The notes below the pieces were generated by a model, which did no database searches, was not told the DNA's origin, and worked only from the letters and a program-made list of their open reading frames with translations. Source: an uncultured Gelidibacter sp. (GTDB lineage: Bacteria > Bacteroidota > Bacteroidia > Flavobacteriales > Flavobacteriaceae). Taken from it: a stretch of 64,000 nt of DNA. Where the stretch lies: contig NZ_CANMTE010000003.1 in assembly GCF_947500795.1 (NCBI RefSeq), positions 1-64,000 of the forward strand, given 5' to 3'. Below, piece after piece: positions 33,756 through 42,822 of this stretch (its first letter is position 1; the number at the start of each line of letters is the position of its first letter). The translations under genes were made by a program, and so were the position numbers.

Positions 33756-34364
33756 CTATTGAATATCTGCGGCGGAAATAAATTGAATTCCTAAATATTC
33801 CATTTTCTTCTTAAGCTCCTTATAGTTTTCTGAATCTAAAGGTTGAGAAGCGTCTTCAATAAAAAAGCATGCAAATCCTTCCTTAAAAGCATCGTAAGCA
33901 GAATAATACACACAAATATCTGCGGCAAGTCCGCATAAAAATAATTGTGTCACACCCTTTTCTTTTAAATATCCTGCCAATCCTGTAGACTTTAAATGGC
34001 CGTTGTCATAAAAGCCACTGTAACTGTCAATTTGATTATCAGTACCCTTTCTAAAAATAGCTTCCCATGTTGTGGAATCGAGATCCGGATGAAATTCCGC
34101 ACCTTCCGTCCCTTGTACACAATGGTCTGCCCATAACGTTTGTGGTTTCCCATGAAGTTCTATCACTTCAAAGGTTGATTTTCCTTCGTGATTGGAAGCA
34201 AAACTGATATGATCTTGAGGGTGCCAATCTTGTGTCGCAACCACCAAATCAAATTTAGGCTGAATGCTATTAATTACCGGTACAATTTTATCCCCACCAG
34301 GAACCGGTAGCGATCCTCCCGGTATAAAATCATTTTGAACATCAATTATAAGAAGCGTTTTCAT
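33756..34364 (-). CDS. pncA: Nicotinamidase
   Basis: A 202-residue isochorismatase-fold hydrolase converting nicotinamide to nicotinate and ammonia. The catalytic aspartate is D8 (LIIDVQNDF), metal ligands D46, H48 and H52 lie in TQDWHPQDHISF, the catalytic lysine is in FRKGTD, and the nucleophilic cysteine is in FLCGLAADICVYYSAYDA near residue 150 (with the cis-peptide LAAD). It lies 4 nt after the nicotinate phosphoribosyltransferase gene, so the pair forms a two-gene NAD salvage operon (nicotinamide to nicotinate to NaMN). Confidence 0.95.
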   Translation of the reverse strand: MKTLLIIDVQNDFIPGGSLPVPGGDKIVPVINSIQPKFDLVVATQDWHPQDHISFASNHEGKSTFEVIELHGKPQTLWADHCVQGTEGAEFHPDLDSTTWEAIFRKGTDNQIDSYSGFYDNGHLKSTGLAGYLKEKGVTQLFLCGLAADICVYYSAYDAFKEGFACFFIEDASQPLDSENYKELKKKMEYLGIQFISAADIQ

Positions 34365-34368
34365 CTAA

Positions 34369-35766
34369 TTAGAATTTGTGTTTAAGAACAAGATTATTGC
34401 GTTCTTCTTTGAGTTTAGAACTAAGACCTATTTTATAAATATGCGGATTCTGAAAACGTTTATATTCTTCAGGGAGTTTTTCCAATCGCGATTTTGAATA
34501 GTCTGCAATTTCAGTAACTGTTCGGGTTGGGATGACTCTTTTGCCATTGGTCATAACATCCTGAAGCAACGCTTCATTTTCAAACCCTTTTAAACTCATA
34601 CTTTTTGTAGGATCGAACGGGTGCTCCATTTGCTCAACGGCGCCTTCATCAAAAATAGTCACAGCATCCGCACCATAAAACATTCCGTTTTTATCCAATA
34701 TGCGATACACCTGCTTTTTATAAGGCAAGGACACTTTGATAATATTTTCAGACAGTTTAATTCGCGGATCACCATTATATTCAGATAATTTATAAACTCC
34801 ACCTAAGGCCGCGTCTGGCTTACCAGTTACTAAATTCGTTCCAACCCCATAAATATCAATCGGCGCACCTTGGTCTTTTAAACTTTTAATTACAAATTCA
34901 TCCAATTGATTTGACGCTACAATTTTCACATAGCCTAAATCGGCCTCATCCAATATTTTTCGGGTTTGCTTCGCCAAATACGCTAAATCGCCACTATCCA
35001 ATCGAACGCCCAATAGTTTTTCACCTTCACGTTCCATTTCTTTTGCCACAGTAATGGCATTTGGCAAACCACTGCGGAGTGTATTATAGGTATCAATTAG
35101 AAGCACACAGTTTTTTGGTCTCACTTTAGCGAAATCTCGGAATGCCTGTAATTCATCGCCATAACTTTGGATAAACGAGTGCGCCATGGTTCCCGAAACA
35201 GAGATATTAAAATCTTCCGCCGCTTTCACATTACTGGTGCCATCAAAACCACCAATTACAGCTGCTCTTGAAGCATAATAACCACCGGTAGCATGAGCGC
35301 GTCTAAGTCCCATGTCCAATAAAACCGCCTCCTTGGCACTATGTCTGATTCTGTTGGCCTTGGTAGCGATTAAGGTTTGAAAATTAAGGAGATTCAACAA
35401 CATGGTTTCGATCACCTGAGCTTCAATAATGTTCGCTTCAACTTGTAAAATAGGACGATTAGGAAATACGACATCGCCTTCTTGACTCGAACGAATGTTC
35501 CCATTAAATCGAAAATCTTTAAGATAATCCAAAAATTCCTTTTCAAATCCGTGTTGCTCCAAAAATGCGAGATCAGAATCGGCAAACTTTAAGGTTTCAA
35601 GAACATCCAATACATTTTCAAGTCCTGCAAAAATTGCATAGCCCCCATTAAACGGATTGTGTCGGTAATAATAATCGAAAACCGCTCGTCCATCTGGTTT
35701 AGTTTTAAAATAAACTTGGGCCATCGTAAGTTGATAAAGGTCAGTATATGCTGCTGTAATCTTCAA
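34369..35766 (-). CDS. pncB: Nicotinate phosphoribosyltransferase
   Basis: A 465-residue enzyme making nicotinate mononucleotide from nicotinate and PRPP with ATP. Typical motifs are YYRHNPFNGGYAIFAGLENV near the N-terminus, DMGLRRAHATGGYYASRAA, GTMAHSFIQSYGDE (family histidine) and VRLDSGDLAYLAKQTR for phosphate binding. It is the first gene of an operon with pncA, which supplies its substrate. The start is a clear ATG. Length and motifs are normal for the group. Confidence 0.95.
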   Translation of the reverse strand: MKITAAYTDLYQLTMAQVYFKTKPDGRAVFDYYYRHNPFNGGYAIFAGLENVLDVLETLKFADSDLAFLEQHGFEKEFLDYLKDFRFNGNIRSSQEGDVVFPNRPILQVEANIIEAQVIETMLLNLLNFQTLIATKANRIRHSAKEAVLLDMGLRRAHATGGYYASRAAVIGGFDGTSNVKAAEDFNISVSGTMAHSFIQSYGDELQAFRDFAKVRPKNCVLLIDTYNTLRSGLPNAITVAKEMEREGEKLLGVRLDSGDLAYLAKQTRKILDEADLGYVKIVASNQLDEFVIKSLKDQGAPIDIYGVGTNLVTGKPDAALGGVYKLSEYNGDPRIKLSENIIKVSLPYKKQVYRILDKNGMFYGADAVTIFDEGAVEQMEHPFDPTKSMSLKGFENEALLQDVMTNGKRVIPTRTVTEIADYSKSRLEKLPEEYKRFQNPHIYKIGLSSKLKEERNNLVLKHKF

Positions 35767-36020
35767 GAGTATCTAGTTTTTAGTTAATAATGTCGAATTG
35801 TAAATATATCCAAAAAATTCAAAACAGACCGTGCGTTTATGTGGAGAAAGCTAATATTTAATGCGCCTACATCGCTATAGAGATCACAATTCTGATAGAA
35901 TTGAAATTGCATTTATTTTAATGATAGCAACAAGTGTTTCATCAAAAACACAAAAATTTAAAAGAGGGCGAAATAGGGATTTTTTGGGGAATTTTTAATG
36001 GAACTCAAACTATTAGACAC
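35767..36020. other. Intergenic region, no gene seen
   Basis: AT-rich sequence upstream of pncB and downstream of the J-domain gene. It should hold the pncB promoter, but I see no consensus box I would defend; one frame open on the plus strand here is not protein-like. Confidence 0.4.
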
Positions 36021-36068
36021 AAAAAGACCTTAGTGGACATTTTAAAAAATGCACTACTAAGGTCTTTA
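36021..36068 (-). terminator. Terminator of the J-domain/KTSC gene
   Basis: On the minus strand AAAGACCTTAGT pairs with ACTAAGGTCTTT around an A/T-rich loop that can itself pair (ATTTT/AAAAT), followed by a short T run. Confidence 0.65.
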
Positions 36069-36081
36069 AAAGTATCGAAAA

Positions 36082-36531
36082 TTAAGCTTCTACTAAGCTG
36101 CGTTTCGTTTTTCTATAAACATAATTAGGATAGATGCTACGTTTCGCAAAACGGTTCAGCTTATCACTATTAATCATTTTAATATACACTTGTTTGGTCA
36201 CTCCAAAATATTCGTAAGTGGTACCATCTTGAAAAGTAATTTCCAACAATAAACCTTTGTGCGTATAATCGGCAATACCTGAATTCGTAATCGTTTCAGT
36301 ATAGGCGTCCAAGTTAGCGGCAATAGTTTCTGGTGCAATACTTACAAGAAAATGGTAACCATCAATAATTTTGCGACTTTGTAATTCGGCTTCTTCTTGC
36401 AAAGCATCTCCATTTTGGAATTTGTCAGGATGCCATTCTTTTACCAAATCACGGTAACTCTTCTTTAAAGTCTTTAAATCGACTTCATTTTCTACTCCAA
36501 AGAGTTTTTTGTATTCATTTATGCGCTTCAT
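36082..36531 (-). CDS. J-domain plus KTSC-domain protein
   Basis: A 149-residue protein joining a DnaJ-type J-domain (residues about 5-65, with KKSYRDLVKEWHPDKFQN containing the HPD motif that stimulates Hsp70) to a C-terminal KTSC domain (residues about 90-140: ITFQDGTTYEYFGVTKQVY and then FAKRSIYPNYVYRK). KTSC is a small domain also found in some lysyl-tRNA synthetases and of unclear function. There are no zinc-finger or substrate-binding domains of classical DnaJ, so it is probably a specialised DnaK co-chaperone. It is monocistronic, with a TACTTTTG box upstream and a hairpin at the 3' end. Confidence 0.85.
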   Translation of the reverse strand: MKRINEYKKLFGVENEVDLKTLKKSYRDLVKEWHPDKFQNGDALQEEAELQSRKIIDGYHFLVSIAPETIAANLDAYTETITNSGIADYTHKGLLLEITFQDGTTYEYFGVTKQVYIKMINSDKLNRFAKRSIYPNYVYRKTKRSLVEA

Positions 36532-36551
36532 TCACTATTTATTTGAGGGCG

Positions 36552-36559
36552 CAAAAGTA
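36552..36559 (-). promoter_or_regulatory. Probable -7 box (TACTTTTG) of the J-domain gene
   Basis: Matches TAnnTTTG on the minus strand, 20 nt upstream of the ATG. No clear -33 TTG is visible. Confidence 0.35.
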
Positions 36560-36778
36560 CGTGTTATTATGATACGAATTGCTATAATTCGTAATTAGTT
36601 GTATTCCAGCTTAAAAGACAGAGTATCAACCTTAAAAAAACGGATGTAAACCCATTGAAATTTGAATGATTTTGGAAAGCTATTCCCGTAGCGGGCGACT
36701 TTTAGAAACTTTTAACAATTGAAAAATACTAAATAAAATTAGGCTCGTTAAGATACTATAACCTAAAAGCATAAAATT

Positions 36779-37504
36779 ATGAAAGTAATGAAAAACATGA
36801 AATTTGGCGCTATGGCTCTCGGTTTATCCTTAGTCTTTACTGCGTGTTCAAGTGATGATTCCGTAGATACTCCTCTCCAAGGATCGCTAAAAATTGCAGC
36901 AAAAGCAAATTATAATAACGTACTTAATCGATCAGGAGAGAACGCTGTAAGCCTATCAAAATTTATTGTGAATTTTAAAGAAATTGAACTCGAGCGTAGT
37001 GACGCTGATGAAGATCTGATAGATGGCTTTTTTGGAAGCGATGACGATATCGAACTCAAAGGTCCTTTCGAAATTGATTTATTATCAGGCAACAGCATTC
37101 AATTGGCAACGGTTGAAATACCAAATGGCATTTACGAAGAAATTGAGTTCGAATTCGATAAAAGTGAAAACGAAGCCTCTGATTTATATGGCAAAAGCAT
37201 GAAATTAACTGGAGAAATCAATGGTCAACCCTTTGTTTTCTGGCATGATTTTGAAGAGGAAATTGAAATCGATTATGAAGATTCCAATAAAAATTTAGTT
37301 ATTGACAACAATACCAAAGAAATCCTCATCAATTTTGATCTTAATGCCGTTATGGATATGATCGATCTTTCTACGGCAACAGATACTGATGGTGACGGCT
37401 TGATAACCATTAGTCCTGACGATGAAGACGGCAACAATGACTTGGCAGAGCTTATAAAAGAAGCCATCAAAACACAAATTGATTTAATGGAAGACCAAGA
37501 TTAA
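36779..37504 (+). CDS. Lipoprotein, DUF4382-like, with a calcium-loop-like motif
   Basis: A 241-residue lipoprotein (signal MKFGAMALGLSLVFTAC, lipobox cysteine followed by SSDDS). The mature part has a beta-rich domain with SLSKFIVNFKEIELERSD and, later, IQLATVEIPNGIYEEIEFEF, resembling the DUF4382 pattern in which a helix-strand unit is followed by a YxxI strand. Near the C-terminus DTDGDGLITISPDDEDGN has the spacing of an EF-hand-type or type-3-repeat calcium loop. The protein is very acidic overall. Function is unknown; a surface or periplasmic calcium-binding role is inferred. It is followed by its own terminator. Confidence 0.7.
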   Translation: MKVMKNMKFGAMALGLSLVFTACSSDDSVDTPLQGSLKIAAKANYNNVLNRSGENAVSLSKFIVNFKEIELERSDADEDLIDGFFGSDDDIELKGPFEIDLLSGNSIQLATVEIPNGIYEEIEFEFDKSENEASDLYGKSMKLTGEINGQPFVFWHDFEEEIEIDYEDSNKNLVIDNNTKEILINFDLNAVMDMIDLSTATDTDGDGLITISPDDEDGNNDLAELIKEAIKTQIDLMEDQD

Positions 37505-37529
37505 TTATCGCCCAATCATATATCATTAT

Positions 37530-37576
37530 AAATGTCCTAAAAAAGCTCAAAATGCTATGTTTAGGGCATTTTTTTA
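37530..37576 (+). terminator. Terminator after the acidic lipoprotein gene
   Basis: AAATGTCCTAAA pairs with TTTAGGGCATTT (G-T wobble) and is followed by a T run. Confidence 0.65.
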
Positions 37577-37760
37577 TTTATGAAATCCAAATTATCACGA
37601 CACTAACTTCTATGGATTTAGACCTGCACAAAAGTAGAATTGTAAAATAATCAACTTATTTTAGAACATATCATACCAACTTTTCATAAAACAGCGTTAA
37701 GAGCTTTACAGGGCAAGGTTTTTGAATTATATTTAACCCTAGTTAAAATTGATTGAATTT

Positions 37761-38336
37761 ATGAATACGTTTTTAAAACGCCTTGTGATATTCCTAGCTG
37801 TAGTGGCTGTCGGACTATTTTTATATTCTCATTTTGTTGAAGATATTTTCTCAAAACGACTGAGTCCAAAAGACGTTGTAAAGTTTGAGCTCAATGACAC
37901 CAAATTGGAAGTGATGTACAACAGACCTTCTAAAAAAGGTCGCGAAATTTTTGGCGCTTTAGTACCGTATAATCAAGTTTGGCGTACGGGTGCAAATGAG
38001 GCTACAACGTTTACCACCAATAAGAACTTGATAGTTGATGGACACCCAGTACCATTAGGCACATACACTCTTTGGACGATTCCTACAGACAGTATTTGGA
38101 AAGTGTATTTCAATACTAAAGAGTATCCTTGGGGCGTAGACGAGCAAATGCAACCCATGCGTGAGCCTGAATTTGACCTTTTGGAAGTGGACGTACCTGT
38201 AATCCATTTAGACAATGTAGTGGAGCTATTTACCATTGCTTTTGACAATACTACAGATAATTTGAAACTAACAATGGCTTGGGACCAAACCAAGATTGAA
38301 GTTCCGATGGAAGTCAGCAAAGAGCAACCAGAGTAA
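37761..38336 (+). CDS. DUF2911 domain-containing membrane-anchored protein
   Basis: A protein of about 191 residues. I start it at the ATG giving MNTFLKRL; a TTG four codons upstream is possible. An N-terminal membrane helix (residues 6-24) anchors a periplasmic DUF2911 domain recognised by YNRPSKKGREIFGALVPYNQ, VWRTGANEATTF and PLGTYTLWTIP. The family is common in Bacteroidota and its function is unknown. It lies 49 nt upstream of meaB and may share its transcript. Confidence 0.88.
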   Translation: MNTFLKRLVIFLAVVAVGLFLYSHFVEDIFSKRLSPKDVVKFELNDTKLEVMYNRPSKKGREIFGALVPYNQVWRTGANEATTFTTNKNLIVDGHPVPLGTYTLWTIPTDSIWKVYFNTKEYPWGVDEQMQPMREPEFDLLEVDVPVIHLDNVVELFTIAFDNTTDNLKLTMAWDQTKIEVPMEVSKEQPE

Positions 38337-38385
38337 CTACTGGAAGAGTAAAAACTTTAAATCTAAATTCGCTAAATAAAATAGT

Positions 38386-39462
38386 TTGAGTAAAACGCGT
38401 AAATCTTCAGCACTACAAGAAAATGAAGGTGTTTCTGACCCTGAAACCACTAACAAACTCGCTATTCAAGCAATTAAAAATAAACGACTGAGCCAACCCT
38501 CTGCGGCCGAATTGGTCAAGGGCATTTTGGCCAAAGACCGTACTGCATTAAGCAGAGCCATCACACTCGTTGAAAGCACCAATCCGCTGCATCTTAAAAA
38601 AGCAAACGCCATTATTCAAGAGTGTTTGCCGTATGCCAACAAATCTGTCCGCATTGGCATTACCGGTGTTCCTGGTGTTGGCAAGAGTACCTTTATTGAA
38701 ACTTTCGGAACATTTTTAACCTCCCAAGGAAAGAATGTTGCCGTGCTTGCAGTAGACCCGAGCAGCAAGTTAAGCCATGGCTCTATTTTAGGCGATAAAA
38801 CCCGAATGGAAGACCTCGTTAAGGACGACAATGCATTTATCCGACCTTCGCCTTCTGGCACATCGTTAGGTGGTGTGGCACGCAAAAGTAGAGAAACCAT
38901 CATTTTATGTGAAGCTGCCGGTTTTGACACCATTTTAATTGAAACCGTAGGTGTTGGCCAAAGTGAAACTGCCGTACATAGTATGGTAGATTTCTTTTTA
39001 CTGTTGAAATTAACCGGTGCTGGCGATGAATTACAAGGCATTAAACGTGGCATTATGGAAATGGCTGATGCTATTGTAATCAATAAAGCGGATGGCGACA
39101 ATCTTAAAAATGCCAAATCAGCAAAAGTGGAATTTAACAGAGCGCTACACCTCTACCCTCCAAAAGAATCTGGATGGCAACCTAAGGTATTGCTGGCAAG
39201 CGCCCTAAAAAATGAAGGTATTCCTGAAGTTTGGGAGTTGATTGAAAACTACATATCCCTAGCTAAAAAGACCCATTTTTTTGACCACAAAAGAAAAGAA
39301 CAAAACAAATTCTGGTTGCTTCAAACTATTGAAGACCGCTTAAAATCTGATTTTTACAATAATCCTTCCATCAAAACAGAATTAAAAATTCAGTTGGAAC
39401 GTATTGAAAATGGTACCACCTCTCCATTCGCTGCCGCAGAACTATTATTGGGCTTGAAATAG
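38386..39462 (+). CDS. meaB: Methylmalonyl-CoA mutase-associated GTPase MeaB
   Basis: A 358-residue G3E-family GTPase that loads and protects adenosylcobalamin in methylmalonyl-CoA mutase. It has Walker A GVPGVGKSTF near residue 93, AVDPSSKLSHGSILGDKTRM, IETVGVGQSE (G3 region), and NKADGDN for guanine recognition. An N-terminal helical extension (residues 1-85) and a C-terminal dimerisation part match MeaB/ArgK. Translation starts at TTG (MSKTRKS). The mutase genes are not in the window. The cobalamin adenosyltransferase at 22337 is functionally linked. Confidence 0.95.
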   Translation: MSKTRKSSALQENEGVSDPETTNKLAIQAIKNKRLSQPSAAELVKGILAKDRTALSRAITLVESTNPLHLKKANAIIQECLPYANKSVRIGITGVPGVGKSTFIETFGTFLTSQGKNVAVLAVDPSSKLSHGSILGDKTRMEDLVKDDNAFIRPSPSGTSLGGVARKSRETIILCEAAGFDTILIETVGVGQSETAVHSMVDFFLLLKLTGAGDELQGIKRGIMEMADAIVINKADGDNLKNAKSAKVEFNRALHLYPPKESGWQPKVLLASALKNEGIPEVWELIENYISLAKKTHFFDHKRKEQNKFWLLQTIEDRLKSDFYNNPSIKTELKIQLERIENGTTSPFAAAELLLGLK

Positions 39463-39605
39463 ATTCCTTCTAACGTTAAACCACCACTTCAACATCGATT
39501 TATTCTTCACACGTTAAACTCGTTATAAATCATAACTTGGTGTTCTCATAATTAGTTAAAATTGACTAACTTTTCAACACTTAAAATTCTAAATGCGATA
39601 GTATT

Positions 39606-40967
39606 ATGCGATTATTCACTAAAATAAAATCCGTTATTCAATTAATGAAAGAGGTCGATTTTGAAGACCTGAGTAGGATTTCAGAAAAAATAGATTTACC
39701 CAAAATAATGAAGACCGTTGGCGATTTGGATGACAAACAGCTGGACGGACTTATGAAAATGCTTTCGGAAAAAAGCAAGAAAGGCCAGCACCAACTCCCA
39801 CCTATTGATGGCGATTTTTACGATTTAGATTTAAAACTTACCCAAGAACAACGTGCCATCCAAATGAAAGTCCGCAATTTTATGGAAGATGAAGTTGAGC
39901 CAATAGCCAATGAGTATTGGAAAAAGGCAAAGTTCCCTATGGAGATTATTCCTAAGCTAGCCGCGCTAAATATCTGTGGCGTAGCCTATGAAGGTTACGG
40001 CTGTCCTAATCTGCCGTTTATCATGGAAGGCATCATCGCGGAAGAATTGGCGCGTGTGGATGTTTCCATATCTACATTTTTTGGTGTCCATAGCGGACTT
40101 GCCATGGGGTCGATTTACCTCTGCGGCAGCGAAGAACAAAAACAAGAGTGGCTACCGAAAATGCAAAAAATGGAATTGATAGGCGCTTTTGGGCTCACAG
40201 AACCCAATGTTGGAAGTGCTGTAGCTGGTGGGATGGAAACGACCTGCCGACAAGAAGGTGATGAATGGGTGATTAACGGACAAAAAAAATGGATTGGAAA
40301 TGCCACTTTTGCTGATGTGACCATCATTTGGGCGCGAGAGGAAACCACCAATAAAGTAAAAGGCTTTTTAGTCCGCAAGGACACTCCAGGATTTGAAACT
40401 GAGAAAATAGAAGATAAAATGGCACTCAGGACTGTTCAGAATGCCATCATAACGCTAACCGACTGCAGAATTTCAGAAAAAGACCGACTCCAAAATGCCA
40501 ATTCCTTTAGAGATACTGCCAAAGTACTACGAATGACGAGAGCTGGCGTTGCGTGGCAAGCCGTAGGTTGTGCTCGAGGTGCCTATGAAAATGCGCTGAA
40601 ATACACCAAAAAACGTGAACAGTTTGGAAAACCAATCGCTTCATTTCAATTGATTCAAAATCATTTGGTGGAAATGCTTTCCAATTTAACCGCCATGAAG
40701 ACTATGGTCTACCGACTTTCCGAACTGCAAGACCAAGGTTTATTAACAGATGAACACGCCTCCTTGGCCAAAGTATTCTGTTCTTTAAGAACAAGAGATG
40801 TGGTGAGTCAGGCACGTGAAGTGATGGGTGGCAACGGTATATTATTGGAATACAACGTGGCGCGTTTTGTGGCGGATGCAGAAGCCATTTACTCCTATGA
40901 AGGTACTAAAGAAATCAACACCTTAATTGTAGGTAGGGCAATTACAGGTTATAGTGCTTTTGTATAA
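39606..40967 (+). CDS. Acyl-CoA dehydrogenase, glutaryl-CoA dehydrogenase-like
   Basis: A 453-residue FAD enzyme of the acyl-CoA dehydrogenase superfamily. The core (from about residue 75) has FGLTEPNVGS, NGQKKWIGNATFADV, TRAGVAWQAVGCARGAYE, REQFGKPIASFQLIQ, VMGGNGIL and the catalytic-base region YEGTKEINTLIVGRAITG, closest in pattern to glutaryl-CoA dehydrogenase, which oxidises and decarboxylates glutaryl-CoA in lysine breakdown. YEGYGCP near residue 134 matches the substrate pocket loop of that group. The first 65 residues are an unusual lysine- and aspartate-rich helical extension. The exact substrate is inferred. The gene lies 143 nt after meaB. Confidence 0.85.
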   Translation: MRLFTKIKSVIQLMKEVDFEDLSRISEKIDLPKIMKTVGDLDDKQLDGLMKMLSEKSKKGQHQLPPIDGDFYDLDLKLTQEQRAIQMKVRNFMEDEVEPIANEYWKKAKFPMEIIPKLAALNICGVAYEGYGCPNLPFIMEGIIAEELARVDVSISTFFGVHSGLAMGSIYLCGSEEQKQEWLPKMQKMELIGAFGLTEPNVGSAVAGGMETTCRQEGDEWVINGQKKWIGNATFADVTIIWAREETTNKVKGFLVRKDTPGFETEKIEDKMALRTVQNAIITLTDCRISEKDRLQNANSFRDTAKVLRMTRAGVAWQAVGCARGAYENALKYTKKREQFGKPIASFQLIQNHLVEMLSNLTAMKTMVYRLSELQDQGLLTDEHASLAKVFCSLRTRDVVSQAREVMGGNGILLEYNVARFVADAEAIYSYEGTKEINTLIVGRAITGYSAFV

Positions 40968-41331
40968 GACCTAAAAATATTCTGAATTACTTTAAATAAG
41001 GTTTTAATATCTCCATATAGCTGATGGTTTAAGACCCTTAATCCACTGGTATCAAAACGCTTGCGCTGCTCGTTTATATCATTAATTTGAAGTTTAATAA
41101 TGGACTAATAAATGACGTTCATTTCCTTAAATTTTTGATAAAATTATGTGAACAAAGTGATATCTTTCGCCCACATTTCAGACTTTTGTGGCACGTTTAA
41201 AAACGTGTTCAACATCTGAACTTAGCGCTCTAATTTGTGCTACCAGAATCTCTGTAATTAGTACAGTAACAGATTTTCAAATTATAAAAATTGTCAAGAC
41301 ATGAATACGTGCCGCGCAACATTTCATTACC
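40968..41331. other. Intergenic region with inverted repeat upstream of the lipid kinase gene
   Basis: No gene is visible in these 364 bases. The region contains a 7-bp inverted repeat (CACGTTT, AA, AAACGTG) at 41192-41207 and a -7-like TATCTTTC at 41161, preceded 23 nt upstream by TTTG. These suggest a promoter with an operator-like site for the downstream kinase gene. Confidence 0.3.
41192..41207. promoter_or_regulatory. Operator-like inverted repeat
   Basis: CACGTTT and AAACGTG separated by AA. It lies about 30 nt downstream of a -7-like TATCTTTC, in the presumed leader of the lipid kinase transcript. No regulator is identified. Confidence 0.25.
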
Positions 41332-42243
41332 ATGACAATTCAATCACTTGAAGGTAAAAATTTGAAACATATTCACTTTATAGTTAATCCTATTGCTGGT
41401 TCTGGCAACCATGCGATCACACGAAAATTTTTGAATAAATTTTTCGATAAGGATACTTATGAGATAACTATAAAGAATTCTGATTACAAAAAACACGCAA
41501 AAACATTAACAAAAACGTCCATTGAAGAAGGTGCAGATGTTATTGTAGCCTGTGGTGGTGATGGAACCATTAATGAAGTGGCTACGTGTTTGGTAAATAC
41601 CAATATTGCTTTAGGCATTATTCCGTTGGGATCTGGCAACGGATTGGCATCAAATTTAAAGATTCCGAAGCGCATTGAACACGCTATAGACTTGATCAAA
41701 TCGACCACCATTAAAAAGATTGATGTTGGTCGTATTAACGAACATTACTTTTTCAGTAATACGGGCATTGGGATTGATGCACAAGTGATCATGCATTATG
41801 AAAATTCCAATAAACGCAAACTACTGAGTTATATCAAATCGTCGTTAAAAGCATTGAAAGGCTTAAACTATCGTAATAAAATCACGGTGGAAATCAACGG
41901 AAAAACGATTCAAACCTACCCTTTTTTAGTTTTTATTTCAAACACTAATGAAATGGGCTATAACATCAGTTTGACGCCCATGGCATCCTTACAAGATGGG
42001 CTACTGGATGTGCTTATAGTTTCAAAAATGTCAAGGTTAAGATCTTTATACTTCGGCTTAATGATTTTGCTTAAAAAGCATCACTTAATCAAAGAAGCCC
42101 AAAGTTATCAAGCTAAAGAACTAAAAATCCGTCAAGCCGATCAACATATATATGAAAGTCAGATTGACGGAGAATTTTTTAATATTGAGAGTGATGCTAT
42201 TGAAATTTCGCTATTAGAAAAATCACTTCACGTCATTGCCTAA
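41332..42243 (+). CDS. Diacylglycerol/lipid kinase family protein (YegS/BmrU-like)
   Basis: A 303-residue kinase with the diacylglycerol kinase catalytic domain: FIVNPIAGSGN (16-26), VIVACGGDGTINEVA (61-75) for nucleotide binding, and IPLGSGNGLASNL near residues 97-109. The C-terminal beta-sandwich has SNTGIGIDAQV and QIDGEFF. Homologues phosphorylate diacylglycerol, phosphatidylglycerol or sphingoid lipids; Bacteroidota make sphingolipids, so several substrates are possible. It converges on the PAP2 phosphatase gene and the two overlap by 21 nt at their 3' ends. Confidence 0.88.
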   Translation: MTIQSLEGKNLKHIHFIVNPIAGSGNHAITRKFLNKFFDKDTYEITIKNSDYKKHAKTLTKTSIEEGADVIVACGGDGTINEVATCLVNTNIALGIIPLGSGNGLASNLKIPKRIEHAIDLIKSTTIKKIDVGRINEHYFFSNTGIGIDAQVIMHYENSNKRKLLSYIKSSLKALKGLNYRNKITVEINGKTIQTYPFLVFISNTNEMGYNISLTPMASLQDGLLDVLIVSKMSRLRSLYFGLMILLKKHHLIKEAQSYQAKELKIRQADQHIYESQIDGEFFNIESDAIEISLLEKSLHVIA

Positions 42244-42822
42244 TGTAGAAGCATTCACACCAAATTTAGCGATGACGTAGCTATTAAGTTTATAAAACAA
42301 CGTTCCCAGAAGTGCTCCAAACAAGGATCCTAAAACCACATCTAAAGGATAATGTACGCCAATATAAATGCGGCTATACCCCATTAGAAGTGCCCAACCT
42401 ATCAAGAAGTATAAGAGATATTTAAATCTTTTTTTTAAGGTTAATCCAATAAATAAGGCTGCTGCCATGGTATTGGACGCGTGACCTGAAAAGAAGCCAT
42501 ATTTACCACCACAACTCGATTTAACAAGTCGCATGCCATCAATTAATTCCGCTAAATGGCAAGGTCTAAGTCTGTGAAAGCCATATTTAAAGAGATTGGT
42601 CACTTGGTCTGTAACCAGAATCATTAATGCAACAGCTACAATCGTGATTAAAAATGCTTTTAACTGCACTTGTCTATAAATCAAATAAAGCAGGATGGCA
42701 TAAAATGGAATCCAGTTGAATTTAGAGGTATAAGCCATCCAAAACGGGTCCCAAGTTGGCGTCCCTAAACTATTCAGGAAAATAAAAACTTCAGTATCTA
42801 ACTGTAAAATTTGATCAATCAT
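42223..42822 (-). CDS. PAP2-family membrane phosphatase
   Basis: A 199-residue membrane protein with about five helices and the three phosphatase motifs: KYGFHRLRPC, FSGHASNT and SRIYIGVHYPLDV, which contain the catalytic histidines. Members dephosphorylate phosphatidate, undecaprenyl pyrophosphate or similar lipids at the outer face of the inner membrane. Its ATG overlaps the stop of the small gene at 42822-43049 by one base, and its 3' end overlaps the lipid kinase gene convergently. The opposite reactions of kinase and phosphatase are suggestive but their substrates are not known. Confidence 0.9.
   Translation of the reverse strand: MIDQILQLDTEVFIFLNSLGTPTWDPFWMAYTSKFNWIPFYAILLYLIYRQVQLKAFLITIVAVALMILVTDQVTNLFKYGFHRLRPCHLAELIDGMRLVKSSCGGKYGFFSGHASNTMAAALFIGLTLKKRFKYLLYFLIGWALLMGYSRIYIGVHYPLDVVLGSLFGALLGTLFYKLNSYVIAKFGVNASTLGNDVK

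Noticed and set aside
35934-36128. Plus-strand frame of 64 codons between pncB and the J-domain gene
   Set aside because: It runs through the terminator hairpin and into the J-domain gene on the other strand; no family resemblance.
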